The notes below the pieces were generated by a model. The model was not told where the DNA came from. It saw only the letters and a program-made list of their open reading frames with translations, and made no database searches. A stretch of DNA of 64,000 nucleotides from Littorina saxatilis. Taxonomy: Eukaryota; Mollusca; Gastropoda; Littorinimorpha; Littorinidae. The stretch is from assembly GCF_037325665.1 (NCBI RefSeq), contig NC_090245.1, forward strand, positions 48,952,001 to 49,016,000, in the 5' to 3' direction. This document shows positions 35,276-45,216 of the stretch, in pieces; the stretch's first letter is position 1, and each line of letters opens with the position of its first letter. A program made the translations under genes and the position numbers.

Positions 35276-35342
35276 CCGAGGTTTGTCCCAACAGTAGAGA
35301 GACACACAGCAGCAGGCTCGCGACCAGCAGTTGGGCCCTCAT
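35276..35342 (-). CDS. first coding exon of a secreted protein (signal peptide)
   Basis: The ATG at 35342-35340 opens MRAQLLVASLLLCVSLLLGQ followed by TS. This is a classic signal peptide: a basic residue, a hydrophobic core of about 16 residues, and a polar small-residue end fit for cleavage. A strong donor GG/GTAAGTCG at 35275 gives a phase 1 intron, common after signal peptides. A TATA box lies about 136 bases upstream of the ATG. If not spliced, the frame runs to a stop at 35175 (55 residues). Downstream exons on the minus strand were not identified, so the mature protein is unknown. Confidence 0.5.
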
Positions 35343-35477
35343 CTTCACAGGCTGGTTGGGTTTGCTTGAGCGTGAAATCGTGAAATCTCTCAGTGTGTGA
35401 GGAGTTCGCTAGTCAAGTCTCAGTGTACACGTATAGCTGCTCTCGGCACTCTGACGCTCTGGGTCCGCGACGTCTCA

Positions 35478-35484
35478 TTTTATA
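35478..35484 (-). promoter_or_regulatory. TATA box of the secreted-protein gene
   Basis: TATAAAA on the minus strand, in GCCTAGTATAAAATGAGACG. A start of transcription about 30 bases downstream (near 35450) would give a 5' UTR of roughly 105 bases before the ATG. Confidence 0.5.
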
Positions 35485-35685
35485 CTAGGCCATGATTTGG
35501 CAGCTGCTCTGCACTCGACAGTTACATATTACAGAACAAATTCGGATACAGTTACCGTGTGCTTTGCGTATCAAACATAAACATGTCACACATCTGTTGC
35601 CTCTTTCCATTCTTACCAGTCAATCTCACATAATAAATGTCCACACCAAATTGTTTGCGCTTCAGTACACGAATAGTGAAAAAAA

Positions 35686-36692
35686 AGTCAAACCTGTCCT
35701 GGCGACCACCTATTGATAACGACCACCTGCCCATTACGACTACCCCAAATGATCCTTGACTCCTTTTTACATTTAGTCAAGTTTTGACTAAATGTTTTAA
35801 CATAGAGGGGGGAATCGAGACGAGGGTCGTGGTGCATGTGTGTGTGTGTCTGTCTGTCTGTGCGTGTGTGTGTGTAGAGCGATTCAGACCAAACTACTAG
35901 ACCGATCTTTATGAAATTTGACATGAGAGTTCCTGGGAATGATATCCCCGGATGTTTTTTTCATTTTTTCGATAAATACTTTTGATGACGTCATATCCGG
36001 CTTTTTGTAAAAGTTGAGGCGGCACTGTCACACCCTCATTTTTCAATCAAATTGATTGAAATTTTTGTAAAGCAATCTTCGACAAAGGCCGGACTTCGGT
36101 ATTGCATTTCAGCTTAGTGGCTTTAAAATTAATTAATGACTTTGGTCATTACAAATCTGAAAATTGTAATTTTATATATATATATAAAACGATCCAAATT
36201 TACGTTCATCTTATTCTACATCATTTCCTGGTTCCAAAAACATATAAATATGTTATATTTGGATTAAAAATAAACTCTGAAAATTAAAAATATAAAAATT
36301 ACGATCAAAATTAAATTTCCGAAATCGATTTAAAAACAATTTCATCATATTCCTTGTCGGTTCCTGATTCCAAAAACATATAGATATGATATGTTTGGAT
36401 TAAAAACACGCTCAGAAAGTTAAAACGAAGAGAGGTACAGAAAAGCGTGCTATGCAGCACAGCGAAACCACTACCGCGCTGAACAGGCTCGTCAGTTTCA
36501 CTCCGTTTTGCACAAGCGGCGGACTACGGTCATTGTGAAAAAATGCAGTGCGTTCAGTTTCATTCTGTGAGTTCCACAGCTTGACTAAATGTAGTAATTT
36601 CGCCTTACGCGACTTGTTTCTATATAATGTATCTGTCCATAACTACCACTTTTGCTCGGTCCCTTGGGTGGTCGTTAAAGGCTGGTTCGACT
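35686..36692. mobile_element. GACCACC-type MITE split by an R1
   Basis: The ends are inverted and imperfect: AGTCAAACCTGTCCTGGCGA then CCACC, against GGTGGTCGTTAAAGGCTGGT then TCGACT. Without the R1 inside (35769-36616) it is about 160 bases. No coding capacity. Confidence 0.65.
35769..36616 (+). mobile_element. R1 copy 4
   Basis: Full-length plus-strand copy, somewhat more diverged than copies 2, 3 and 7. It has the 5' hairpin ACATTTAGTCAA…, a TG tract (35838-35876), TGACGTCA at 35986-35993 and a CGCGACTTG end. It is inserted in a T run of the GACCACC MITE. Confidence 0.85.
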
Positions 36693-36897
36693 GTATTATT
36701 GAAGATACAAATTTGTTGGAAAAGAATGTGATATTTTTTCACGATGATTATGCACAGATTGATAAATTACTTCACGTTAAAAAAACATTTTTGTGTGGAC
36801 AATCCCATGCACAGGAAAAATCACATTGCCGAGCAAGAGGATTACCTCCCTTAACCTATCATCTGTCAGAGGTCAAACGGCCAGGCCATAAAAACAA

Positions 36898-36936
36898 ACG
36901 TGCGTGTGTGTGTGTGTGTGCGCGCGCGCACGTCAC

Positions 36937-36968
<32 letters not shown>

Positions 36969-36970
36969 AG
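36898..36970. repeat. TG microsatellite
   Basis: TG repeats with a short CG-rich interruption GCGCGCGCGCACG. The Cys/Val frame here is an artefact. Confidence 0.9.
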
Positions 36971-37139
36971 TGACTGTGGTAATCCTGGAGAAAGAGAGAA
37001 GGAAACACGTGTCGTTATCATCCTGAACTCAGGTCAAAATGAGTTCGGCTCATTCAGACATTCTCTTCCTGACAGGACGCGACAGTCCTACGCGAATCTA
37101 TCAAAACTAGGAATACAGAGTTATCTCCCATATGTTTTT

Positions 37140-37178
37140 TCGCGAGCACTGATCTTAATTTGAGATCAGTGTTCGCGA
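37140..37178. repeat. hairpin, 16-base arms
   Basis: TCGCGAGCACTGATCT (37140-37155) pairs with AGATCAGTGTTCGCGA (37163-37178), with one mismatch and a seven-base loop. Confidence 0.7.
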
Positions 37179-37261
37179 GACGAAAATGATTGCAGATTGG
37201 CCGACTTCGACAGTGATCTCCGTTCTGTTCTTCACAGTTATGATAAAGACATGATTTCTGG

Positions 37262-38270
37262 AAAGAGGTTTTTTTGACATATCTTGATAATAAGAATAAA
37301 GTAGGTTTAGAGGAAGTTGACAGAAATGGTGTTAGCAATCAACTGTTATTTAATAATAGACTGATTCAGTTTAAGGGTAAAGTGTTGGATTTTGCAAAAT
37401 GGCGTCAGAAAGGTTTTAATGTTATAAATGATTTGTTGAATGTTGAAAGAAATCAGTTTCTGTTATGTGAAGAAGTACAGATCACTGTGCAGCAAAACCC
37501 TGCAATAACATTTTTTGAATACAACGCTGTGATGAATGCAATTCCAAAACAATGGAAAGATTGGATTGTAGACAACCCAACACATATATAGTTAATGTAG
37601 ATATGATTGATGATGAATTGAATGTGTCTAAAAGCAAACCCAAGTTAAGTAAGTTATATTTAAAGAAAAAAACGGAATTATAGCATTGAAAAACCTCATG
37701 CAATCGATTTTTGGAAAAGAAAACTAGATTTTGTTTTTGTCGAACAAACGTGGTTGTTGCCACGACAGGTGACAAAAGAAGTGCGCCTGCGTGTGTTGCA
37801 ATGGAAAATTTGTCACAATTTATATCCCACCAATATTTTATTACATAAAATGAAAGTAAGTCAAACAAAAAACTGCAACGAGTGCCCACATATTTTGGAT
37901 GTCATGGAACACTTTTTCTATGAGTGTCCCCGAATTAGAAGGTTTTGGACTTATATTGAACAAATGTTGAACAGTCTGACAGGTCGGGCTTTCTTATTGT
38001 CTATTACAGATGTATTATTCGGAATTGAAAAATGTCAGGAATCAGTGTTAATTAACCATGTTTTATTGATAGCAAAAATGTGCATTAGCAAAGTTAAGAA
38101 AACTAAATCGCGTATTCCATTGGAAATTGTATTTCAACAAGAACTTGCGCTACGAAAGGTTTATCCCCATTGTACTTAGTTAGATTGTTGTTGAATTAAA
38201 AAGTAATTTAATGGAAATGTAACCTGTAATGTAAAAGAAAACAAAATTAAAATTTCATTGAAAAAAAAAA
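37262..38270 (+). pseudogene. 3' end of an L1/Tx1-like LINE (LINE-D)
   Basis: Two open blocks in one orientation carry the C-terminus of ORF2. The first (about 37274-37591) has YLDNKNKVGLEEVDRNGV and KVLDFAKWRQKGFNVINDLL. The second (37754-38179) has RLRVLQWKICHNLYPTN and a Cys/His region, CNECPHILDVMEHFFYECP. At least one frame change separates them. A short 3' UTR and an A run (38261-38270) follow, then R1 copy 5. Same group as LINE-A and LINE-E but a different copy. Confidence 0.75.
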
Positions 38271-39137
38271 CAAGTCGCGTAAGGCGAAAATACAACATTT
38301 AGTCAAGTAGCTGTCGAACTCACAGAATGAAACTGAACGCAATGCAACGCAGCAAGACCGTATACTCGTAGCATCGTCAGTCCACCGCTCACGGCATAGG
38401 CAGTGAAATTGACAAGAAGAGCGGGGTAGCATTTGCGCTGAGAAGGATAGCACGCTTTTCTGTACCTCTCTTTGTTTTAACTTTCTGAGCGTGTTTTTAA
38501 TCCAAACATATCATATCTATATGTTTTTGGAATCAGGAACCGACAAGGAATAAGATGAAAGTGTTTTTAATTTGATTTGGAAAACTTAGTTTTGATAATA
38601 ATTTTTATATGTTTATTTTTCAGAGCTTGTTTTTAATCCAAATATAACATATTTATATGTTTTTGGAATCAGAAAATGATGGAAAATAAGATGAACGTAC
38701 ATTTGGATCGTTTTATAAAAAACAATTTTTTTTTTACAATTTTCAGATTTTTAATGACCAAAGTCATTAATTAATTTTTAAGCCACCACGCTGAAATGCA
38801 ATACCAAAGTCCGGGCTTTGTCGAAGATTACTTGACCAAAATGTCAACCAATTTGGTTGAAAAATGAGGGCGTGACAGTGCCGCCTCAACTTTCACGAAA
38901 AGCCGGATATGACGTCATCAAAGACATTTATCAAAAAAATGAAAAAAACGTATGGGGATATCATACCCAGGAACTCTCATGTCAAATTTCATAAAGATCG
39001 GTCCAGTAGTTTAGTCTGAATCGCTCTACACACACACACACACAGACAGACACACACACCCACGTATACACCACGACCCTCGTCTCGATTCCCCCCTCTA
39101 CGTTAAAACATTTAGTCAAAACTTGACTAAATGTAAA
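38271..39137 (-). mobile_element. R1 copy 5, first of a tandem pair
   Basis: Minus-strand full-length copy, from CAAGTCGCGTAAGGCG to CTAAATGTAAA. It is joined directly to copy 6 with no intervening DNA. TGACGTCA at 38910-38917, CA tract at about 39029-39062. Confidence 0.85.
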
Positions 39138-40015
39138 CAAGTCGCGTAAGGCGAAAATACAACATTTAGTCAAGTAGCTGTCGAACTCACAGAATGAAAC
39201 TGAACGCAATGCAACGCAGCAAGACCGTATACTCGTAGCATCGTCAGTCCACCGCTCACGGCAAAGGCAGTGAAATTGACAAGAAAAGCGGAGTAGTACT
39301 TGCGCTGAGAAGGATAGCACGCTTTTCTGTACCTCTCTTTGTTTTAACTTTCTGAGCGTGTTTTTAATCCAAACATATCATATCTATATGTTTTTGGAAT
39401 CAGGAACCGACAAGGAATAAGATGAAAGTGTTTTTAAATTGATTTCGAAAATTTAATTTTCATATTAATTTTTATATATTTAATTTTCAGAGCTTGTTTT
39501 TAATCCAAATATAACATATTTATATGTTTTTAGAATCAGCAAATGATGGAGAATAAGATGAACGTAAATTTGGATCGTTTTATAAAAAAAATTTTTTTTT
39601 TACAATTGTCAGTTTTTTAATGACCAAATTCATTAAGTAATTTTTAAGCCACCAAGCTGAAATGCAATACCGAAGTCCGGGCTTCGTCGAACATTACTTG
39701 ACAAAAATTTCAACCAATTTGGTTGAAAAATGAGGGCGTGACAGTGCCGCCTCAACTTTCACGAAAAGCCGGATATGACGTCATCAAAGACATTTATCAA
39801 AAAATAAAAAAACCGTATGGGGATTTCATACCCAGAACTCTCATGTCAAATTTCATAAAGATCGGTCCAGTAGTTTAGTCTGAATTGCTCTACACACACG
39901 TCACACACAGACAGACAGACAGACACACACACACACACACACGCACATACACCACGACCCTCGTCTCGATTCCCCCCTCTACGTTAAAACATTTAGTCAA
40001 AACTTGACTAAATGT
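39138..40015 (-). mobile_element. R1 copy 6, second of a tandem pair
   Basis: Same orientation as copy 5 and starting at the next base, so the two are head to tail. TGACGTCA at 39776-39783, CA tract at about 39895-39945. The two copies differ at scattered positions, so this is not a very recent duplication of one copy. Confidence 0.85.
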
Positions 40016-40048
40016 AAAAAGACCAATGAAGAAGGATATGCTCACCGC

Positions 40049-40156
40049 CAAAAAAAAAAAAAAAAAAAAAAAAAAGACGAAAGAGGCAAAAAAGATGGGT
40101 TTGAAGCAGCCTTGCATGCAACTGAGGTCAAAAAAAAAAAAAAAAAAAAAAAAAAC
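40049..40156. repeat. two long A runs
   Basis: Two uninterrupted A tracts of more than 20 bases, separated by about 55 bases with GATGGGTTTGAAGCAGCC. They may be the tails of two stacked retroinsertions, but no body is recognisable. Confidence 0.5.
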
Positions 40157-40244
40157 CATCATAAGGTACTGTCAGTGATTGAAAAATATAGACAAACGGA
40201 GAAATCAAAAATATTTTTCAATACAAATTTTACCTTGCAAACTT

Positions 40245-42202
40245 AAGTTTCTTTTCGACCAATTGGTAATTAATTGTTGCATCCGTTGTATTCTTTTTAT
40301 CCAATTTTCTCAATTGATGGAGCAGGCGTACTGTTAAAAAATACAATTCCAACGATTTTCACCTTTCGTTTCCACTTTAAACCATAATACTCCTCCAAAC
40401 AATACTTCTTCGAACCAATCCACATTGCTTCAGTCTTATTAACTTTCAATTCTAAATTAGTAAAACTTTAAACATATTTAAAACATCTATTGCTTTTTTC
40501 ATATCCTCTTTATCACGTAGAAAAAGGGTTACATCATCTGCGTATGAGAGCAGTTTCAGAACAGTTATTGGTGACGCCTCACCATGTGACATAGGCAGAT
40601 AAATACCTTTAATATCATCTTCAGATCGGATCTTGTTCGCCAGAAGTTCAAGGGCAATAATAAAAGCCATTGGCGAGAATGGACACCCTTGACAAATGCC
40701 TGTTTCGACAGGGAACTGCTCTGATATCCATCCCGAGTATAATTTATGCAACTCTGACTGTTGTTCATGAGAACAAACCCTTATCTCTTATAATGGTCTC
40801 CAAAACCAAATTTATCAAATGCAAACAAAATAAAATCCTTGGATATGTTGTCAAAAGCACGACGGAAATTGATTGCCAGTTAAACTCCAGGTTTATCTAA
40901 TGTATTCATAATGTCTATGGTATCATCAACTTGATGAGTCTTACCATTGTACTACTTTTTCTACCCTTCATAAAACCAACTTAATTTTCATGGACAATGT
41001 CACAAAGTACAGAGGAAAGTCGTTTCGCTAAGCACTTCGCAATCCGTTGTTAATTAAAGGCCCCTCCTGTTTTTGGAACCGCAGGAGCTTTCTAGTTTGC
41101 TGTTAGGTAGATTTTTGGTTCCTCTTTCCTGTCATGCTCTCTTTTTCTTCATGAATTCATTTCTTTTTTCTGCCTTCTTGCTCATTCACCTGTATTTTTT
41201 CCAAAAATCGCTTCTTTTGCCGCTTGTCTCGCGATTCATGTATAGTTTAATCTGTTAGTGTTCTGATGTAAGTCCAGCAGTAGATAGGTTAAGCCTATTT
41301 TAACATACTGGAAACTGGTAATCTTCCAGTAGGTATTAATTTAGTTTTACTAAAGCCTGCTGGGACACAAGTAATGGGTTAGTGCATTTGTAAACAGGAA
41401 TCGCTTGACAAGTGGCCCCCTTCATCCCCCCCTTCCTCGTCCTGATATGGCTCTGCGTAGTCGGCTGGACGTTAAGCAACAAATAAACAAACAAACAAAC
41501 AAACAAGCACTTCGCAAGGATTTTATAATCAGTATTAGCTAAAGAAATTGGTCTCCAATTCCCGAGATCATCTCTGGGTAATTCTTTACCTTTATGAATT
41601 AAAGTCAGGACTGCTTGATTTTGAGTGGTAGATAATTCACCTTCAGCAAAGAAGTTATAAACGAGGCGTGAAAAGCACTCCCAATCTTGGACCAAAAACT
41701 TTATAAAAACTTGTCGTTAGGCCATCCATACCCGGGGCAGAATCGTTATTTAATAATTTAAAGGGCAGCAGTTAATTCTTCTTCAATAATATCAATGTCC
41801 AAATCTGATTTTTGGTCACGGAAGAGGGATTGAATATTCAGACCATGTATAAATTCCGTAACGTTCGTTTCGTTAAATTCGGAATGTTTTTCATACGAAT
41901 TCTTAAAAAACCGTACCTGTTCTTTCATTATTTCTTTCTGTGTATCAAGCTCTCTGCCATTTCCTGTTTTCAATTGATCAATAATTTTCATATTGGCTCT
42001 ACTCTTTTCTAAATTCAAAAAATATTAATTTTCGTGTTCTTTTCACCTTCTTCTATAAACTTTAATACGGGAACGGACTTGAGCACTCTGCTCTTCTTCC
42101 AGTGAAAATATTTCCAATTTTGTTTTAATATTTTCTCGTTTTGTCAGAGGGTTAATATCTTGTACATCATTGGCTAATAAAATATCAATTTTATCCAATT
42201 AA
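40245..42202 (-). pseudogene. decayed L1/Tx1-like LINE ORF2 (LINE-E), split by a SINE
   Basis: Reading leftwards from 42202: the linker region (IDILLANDVQDINPLTKREN), then 42018-41758 (KEIMKEQVRFFKNSYEKHSE), RT motif GNWRPISLANTDYKILAKCL near 41560-41520, then after the SINE (41043-41504) motif B GCPFSPMAFIIALELLANKI and motif C LLSYADDVTLFLRDK at 40751-40500. Several stops and frame changes; endonuclease and C-terminus absent. SINE, LINE and an 81-bp array lie next to each other here. Confidence 0.8.
41043..41504 (+). mobile_element. SINE-like retroelement S1, copy 1
   Basis: Flanked by a 13-base target duplication AAGCACTTCGCAA (41030-41042 and 41505-41517). The body runs AATTAAAGGCCCCTCCTGTT…TAGTCGGCTGGACGTTAAGC and ends in a CAAA repeat tail. 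It is slightly 5'-truncated compared with copy 2 (58056-58530), from which it otherwise differs little. Inserted within LINE-E. Confidence 0.9.
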
Positions 42203-42545
42203 CCACAAGCGTTATTAAATTCCCTCGAGTACAGCCCACTGTTACAGCCGATATGAGATCTGGTGCTGTAAGCCTGGGTTCTGCAGCATGCGTTGCTAAG
42301 TCCCTTGGTCTGAAGTTGGCTGCCGCAGCAGATGTGAGATGTGGTGCTGTAAGCCTGGGTCCCGCAGCATTCGTTGTTAAGTCCCTTGGTCTGTAGTTGG
42401 CTTCCGCAGCAGATATGAGATCTGGTGATGTAAGCTTGGGTTCCACAGCATTCATTGTTAAGTCCCTTGGTCTGAAGTTGGCTGCCGCAGCAGATATCAG
42501 ATCTGGTGCTGTAACCCTGGCTTCCGCAGCATTCGCATTCCAGGA
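42203..42545 (-). repeat. 81-bp tandem array, four diverged units, open on the minus strand
   Basis: About four units related to the array at 24420-25045 and starting with the same boundary CCACAAGCGTTATTAAAT (42203-42220). The minus-strand frame stays open through them, with repeats such as RPRDLTMNAVEPKLTSPDLI. Units differ from one another by 10-20 percent, unlike the near-identical units at the other locus. It lies between two LINE fragments. Confidence 0.75.
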
Positions 42546-42730
42546 TAGAGTATTATCAACCATTAGACCTAAAACTCTATTATTTTGTACTTCTGTTATA
42601 GTTAGATTTATTTACTTTAAGATGTTTTAGTTTTGATATCAAGTTTTTGCGCTTTTGCCGCGTTGTTACTAACATGTTTTTTGTTTTATCGGCATGTAAT
42701 AACATGTGGTTAAGTTCAGACCATTATAAA
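42546..42730 (-). pseudogene. short LINE reverse transcriptase fragment (LINE-F)
   Basis: The minus strand encodes HADKTKNMLVTTRQKR and then ITEVQNNRVLGLMVDNTLSW, the end of the palm and the thumb motif (…LGVxxDxxLxW) of a non-LTR reverse transcriptase. It differs from LINE-E. It is cut by the 81-bp array at its downstream side. Confidence 0.6.
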
Positions 42731-43191
42731 ACGACCCGTTTTGTCTCCCTTGGTATGTGTGTGTGTCTGTCAAAAGCATGATTTTCTCAAAATGTATCAG
42801 ACGTCTTTCCTTTTTTAAAAATCAAAATTATGTGATGTATGTATTTTTTTTTTAAGGTATTTAATATTGAGGCCGCACTGTCTCGGACACATTTTCCCAC
42901 TAATTTGATCCTTTTACCCCCCCCCCCCCCCCCCCCCCCGTCTGGACTATTGGATTGCGTTTGAGTTTGACACCTTAAAATTAGTTTATGAAATGTTTAT
43001 TCAGAAATTGCCGATCTTTTTTTCCTTAAAATTTGAATTTGAATCACAAGCATGGTATTAGTATAAAAAAAATAAAATAAAAATAAAAAAGATATATATA
43101 AAATATGCAGATTAAAGGAATGTGATATTTCATGGTGTTGACACATAAGCACAGTGTGAGAGAAATTAATATATCTATATATATATATATA
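42731..43191. other. unassigned, poly-C and AT-rich
   Basis: Contains a C run of about 22 bases (42918-42939) and a 55-base segment (43110-43164, GATTAAAGGAATGTGATATT…AGCACAGTG) repeated at 47556-47612. It ends in TA repeats that were the target of the Tc1 element. Confidence 0.5.
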
Positions 43192-44685
43192 CTGTTCAAA
43201 AAAAGAAACGCATAGTTGCTACTTGCCAAATTTGTTTTATTTTTCGAAAAAATTAACAGAAAATCCAATATTTAGATTATTTGTTTGAAATTTGGTATGG
43301 ACACAGTTGAATGCACACACAGTTCATTTGCATCTTCAAATCAATCAGTCAATCAATACGATTGGGTGCCGAGGCTGTCAAGTCAGTAGGGGGTGTGACT
43401 GCCTTGAGCAGCAACAACTGCCCGGCACCTTCTGGGCATGGACTGGATCAGATGCCGGATATCTTGCTGTGGGATGGTGTCCCACTCCTCCTGAAGTGCC
43501 TGCAATAGATCGCGGTGATTTGCCGGCGCTTCTTCTCGCCTGCGCACACGTCTGTCCAATTCATCCCAGAGGTGTTCTATCGGGTTCATGTCTGGCGACA
43601 TGGATGGCCAGGGAAGCACCTGGACATGGTGGTCGGTGAGGAACTGGGTGGTGAGTCGTGCTGTGTGCGGGCGAGCGTTGTCCTGCTGGAATATGGCATC
43701 CTGGTCAGCCAGAAGAGGAAGGGCGTGTGGGCGCAGAATTTCCTCCACGTATCGCTGGGCAGGGTGCTCCTTCCAGCGGTATTGATCGCCCCCCACACCA
43801 TGACGCCTCCACCACCATGAACGGGTGCCTCATCCACACAGTTGGGCGCGTAACGTTCGTTTACTCTCCGGTAGACCCTCCTCCGACCATCATGTCGCTG
43901 GAGCAGGAAGTAGGACTCGTCGCTGAACCACACGTGTCTCCAGTGATTCCGGACGGTCCAGCGAAGGTGCTGGTTGCCCCACTGCACTCGGTTCTGGCGA
44001 TGGCGGCGGGTGAGGACAGCTCCTCTGTGAGGTCTGCGAGCTCTCAAACCAGCTTCATGCAGGCGGTTCCGCACGGTCTGGTCCGATAATCGGTGTGGCC
44101 CGGGGAGAGCCTGGACAGAAGATGAGGCCGACAGGAAACGATTCCGGAGGTGGCGGAGCCGTATGAAGCGGTCGTGAGCAGCAGTTGTCGCCCTTGGTCT
44201 TCCCGCTCGTGGCAAGTCAGCAACGGAGCCAGTGGCTTGAAACCTGACCCACAGTCTACTGATGGTGCTCTGGGACACGTGGAAGTGCCTGGCGATTGCA
44301 CTTTGACTTTGGCCTGCTTGTAAACGACCCAATGCAATTTGGCGGTCTTCTCTGCTCAATCGGGCCATCTTTCGTCGCTGAATTGTCGTCTGATTTCTTT
44401 GTGGCGAACAATCCGCTTTTATGGGTTTTGGAAGACATGGTGAGAGCTCAATATTCCCCGAGTTTCACGAGATTACACTGAAGCATGACGAGTGGTCATG
44501 CCAAATGAGCAATTTTGACATTGTAGCCACTGATAACGCATGCGTCACGTGCAGAGCTCACTTGTGGCAATGGACGAAAGGTCGACGACCAGATAAACAT
44601 TTTCTGCAGTTTGGTGGATATCCTTGTAGCCATATAACTAAATTATCCAAATATTACAAGCTATGCGTTTCTTTTTTTGAACAGT
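43192..44685 (-). mobile_element. Tc1-type DNA transposon, nearly intact
   Basis: 1,494 bases with perfect 24-base terminal inverted repeats beginning CTGTTCAAAAAAAGAAACGC, and a TA target duplication (43190-43191, 44686-44687). It sits in a TA repeat at the 5' edge of Helitron copy C. The transposase gene is on the minus strand. Coding GC content is clearly above that of its surroundings, which fits a foreign origin. Confidence 0.95.
43383..44368 (-). CDS. Tc1/mariner DD34E transposase, one frameshift
   Basis: The start is ATG at 44368: MARLSREDRQIALGRLQAGQ begins a paired-type helix-turn-helix (QSAIARHFHVSQSTISRLW), then a basic GRPR linker and a second HTH (HRLSDQTVRNRLHEAGL). The catalytic domain has the first Asp in VWFSDESYF, the second in FQQDNARPH and the Glu in MSPDMNPIEHLWDEL, with 34 residues between the last two. 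Near 43780-43800, just after GGGGVMVWG, the frame shifts. The second part (AQRYVEEILRPHALPLLAD onward) is read in another frame to the stop at 43383. It would be about 328 residues, normal for Tc1. This copy cannot make full-length transposase as it stands. Confidence 0.93.
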
Positions 44686-44699
44686 ATATATATATATAC

Positions 44700-45158
44700 G
44701 ACTTGTGTCTGTCTGTGTGTTCGCGATGCACGGCCAAAGTGCTCGATGGATCTACTTCAAATTTGGTGGGCCTATTCAGGTAGACCCCGGACACAACCTG
44801 GTCGATGAGAATTTTCAACACGTGCTCTCAGCGCGCAGCGCTGAACCGATTTTGGTTTTTCTGTTCATCTTCCCAGATCCATTCCCAGTAACTCTTCCTT
44901 ATCTTCTCCAGTGTTTTGCGTTTATCTCCCTTCCTTCGTGTGGCGTCAATCCATATTCCCGTTACTATTTTTAGAAGGTCACTGTCCACAACGCTCAATC
45001 CATATTCCTGTTACTATTTTTAGAAGTTTTCCTTCGTGTGGCGTCAATCGCGTACGGTGCGCCACTCACCCGGCGAAGCCGGCGTACGGTGCGCCACTCA
45101 CCCGGCGAAGCCGGGTATTCGGCTCCCCTTCTTCCCGGCAAAGCGGGTATTCATCTAG
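44700..45158 (+). mobile_element. R3 copy C, non-autonomous Helitron
   Basis: Plus orientation: 5' CGACTTGTGTCTGTC at 44700, 3' hairpin CCCGGCAAAGCGGG, then TATTCATCTAG ending at 45158, followed by T. About half length. The 3' part has local duplications (GTACGGTGCGCCACTCACCC twice; CAATCCATATTCC twice). Confidence 0.8.
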
Positions 45159-45159
45159 T

Positions 45160-45216
45160 ATATGATATGGCCCTTCGTGGTCGGCTGGGAGTTAAGCAAA
45201 CAAACAAACAAACAAA
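45160..45216 (+). mobile_element. SINE tail fragment
   Basis: ATATGGCCCTTCGTGGTCGG, CTGGGAGTTAAG and a CAAA repeat: the last 55 bases of an S1-related SINE, wedged between Helitron copies C and D. It is the same tail type as at 60710-60948 in the opposite orientation. Confidence 0.7.
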
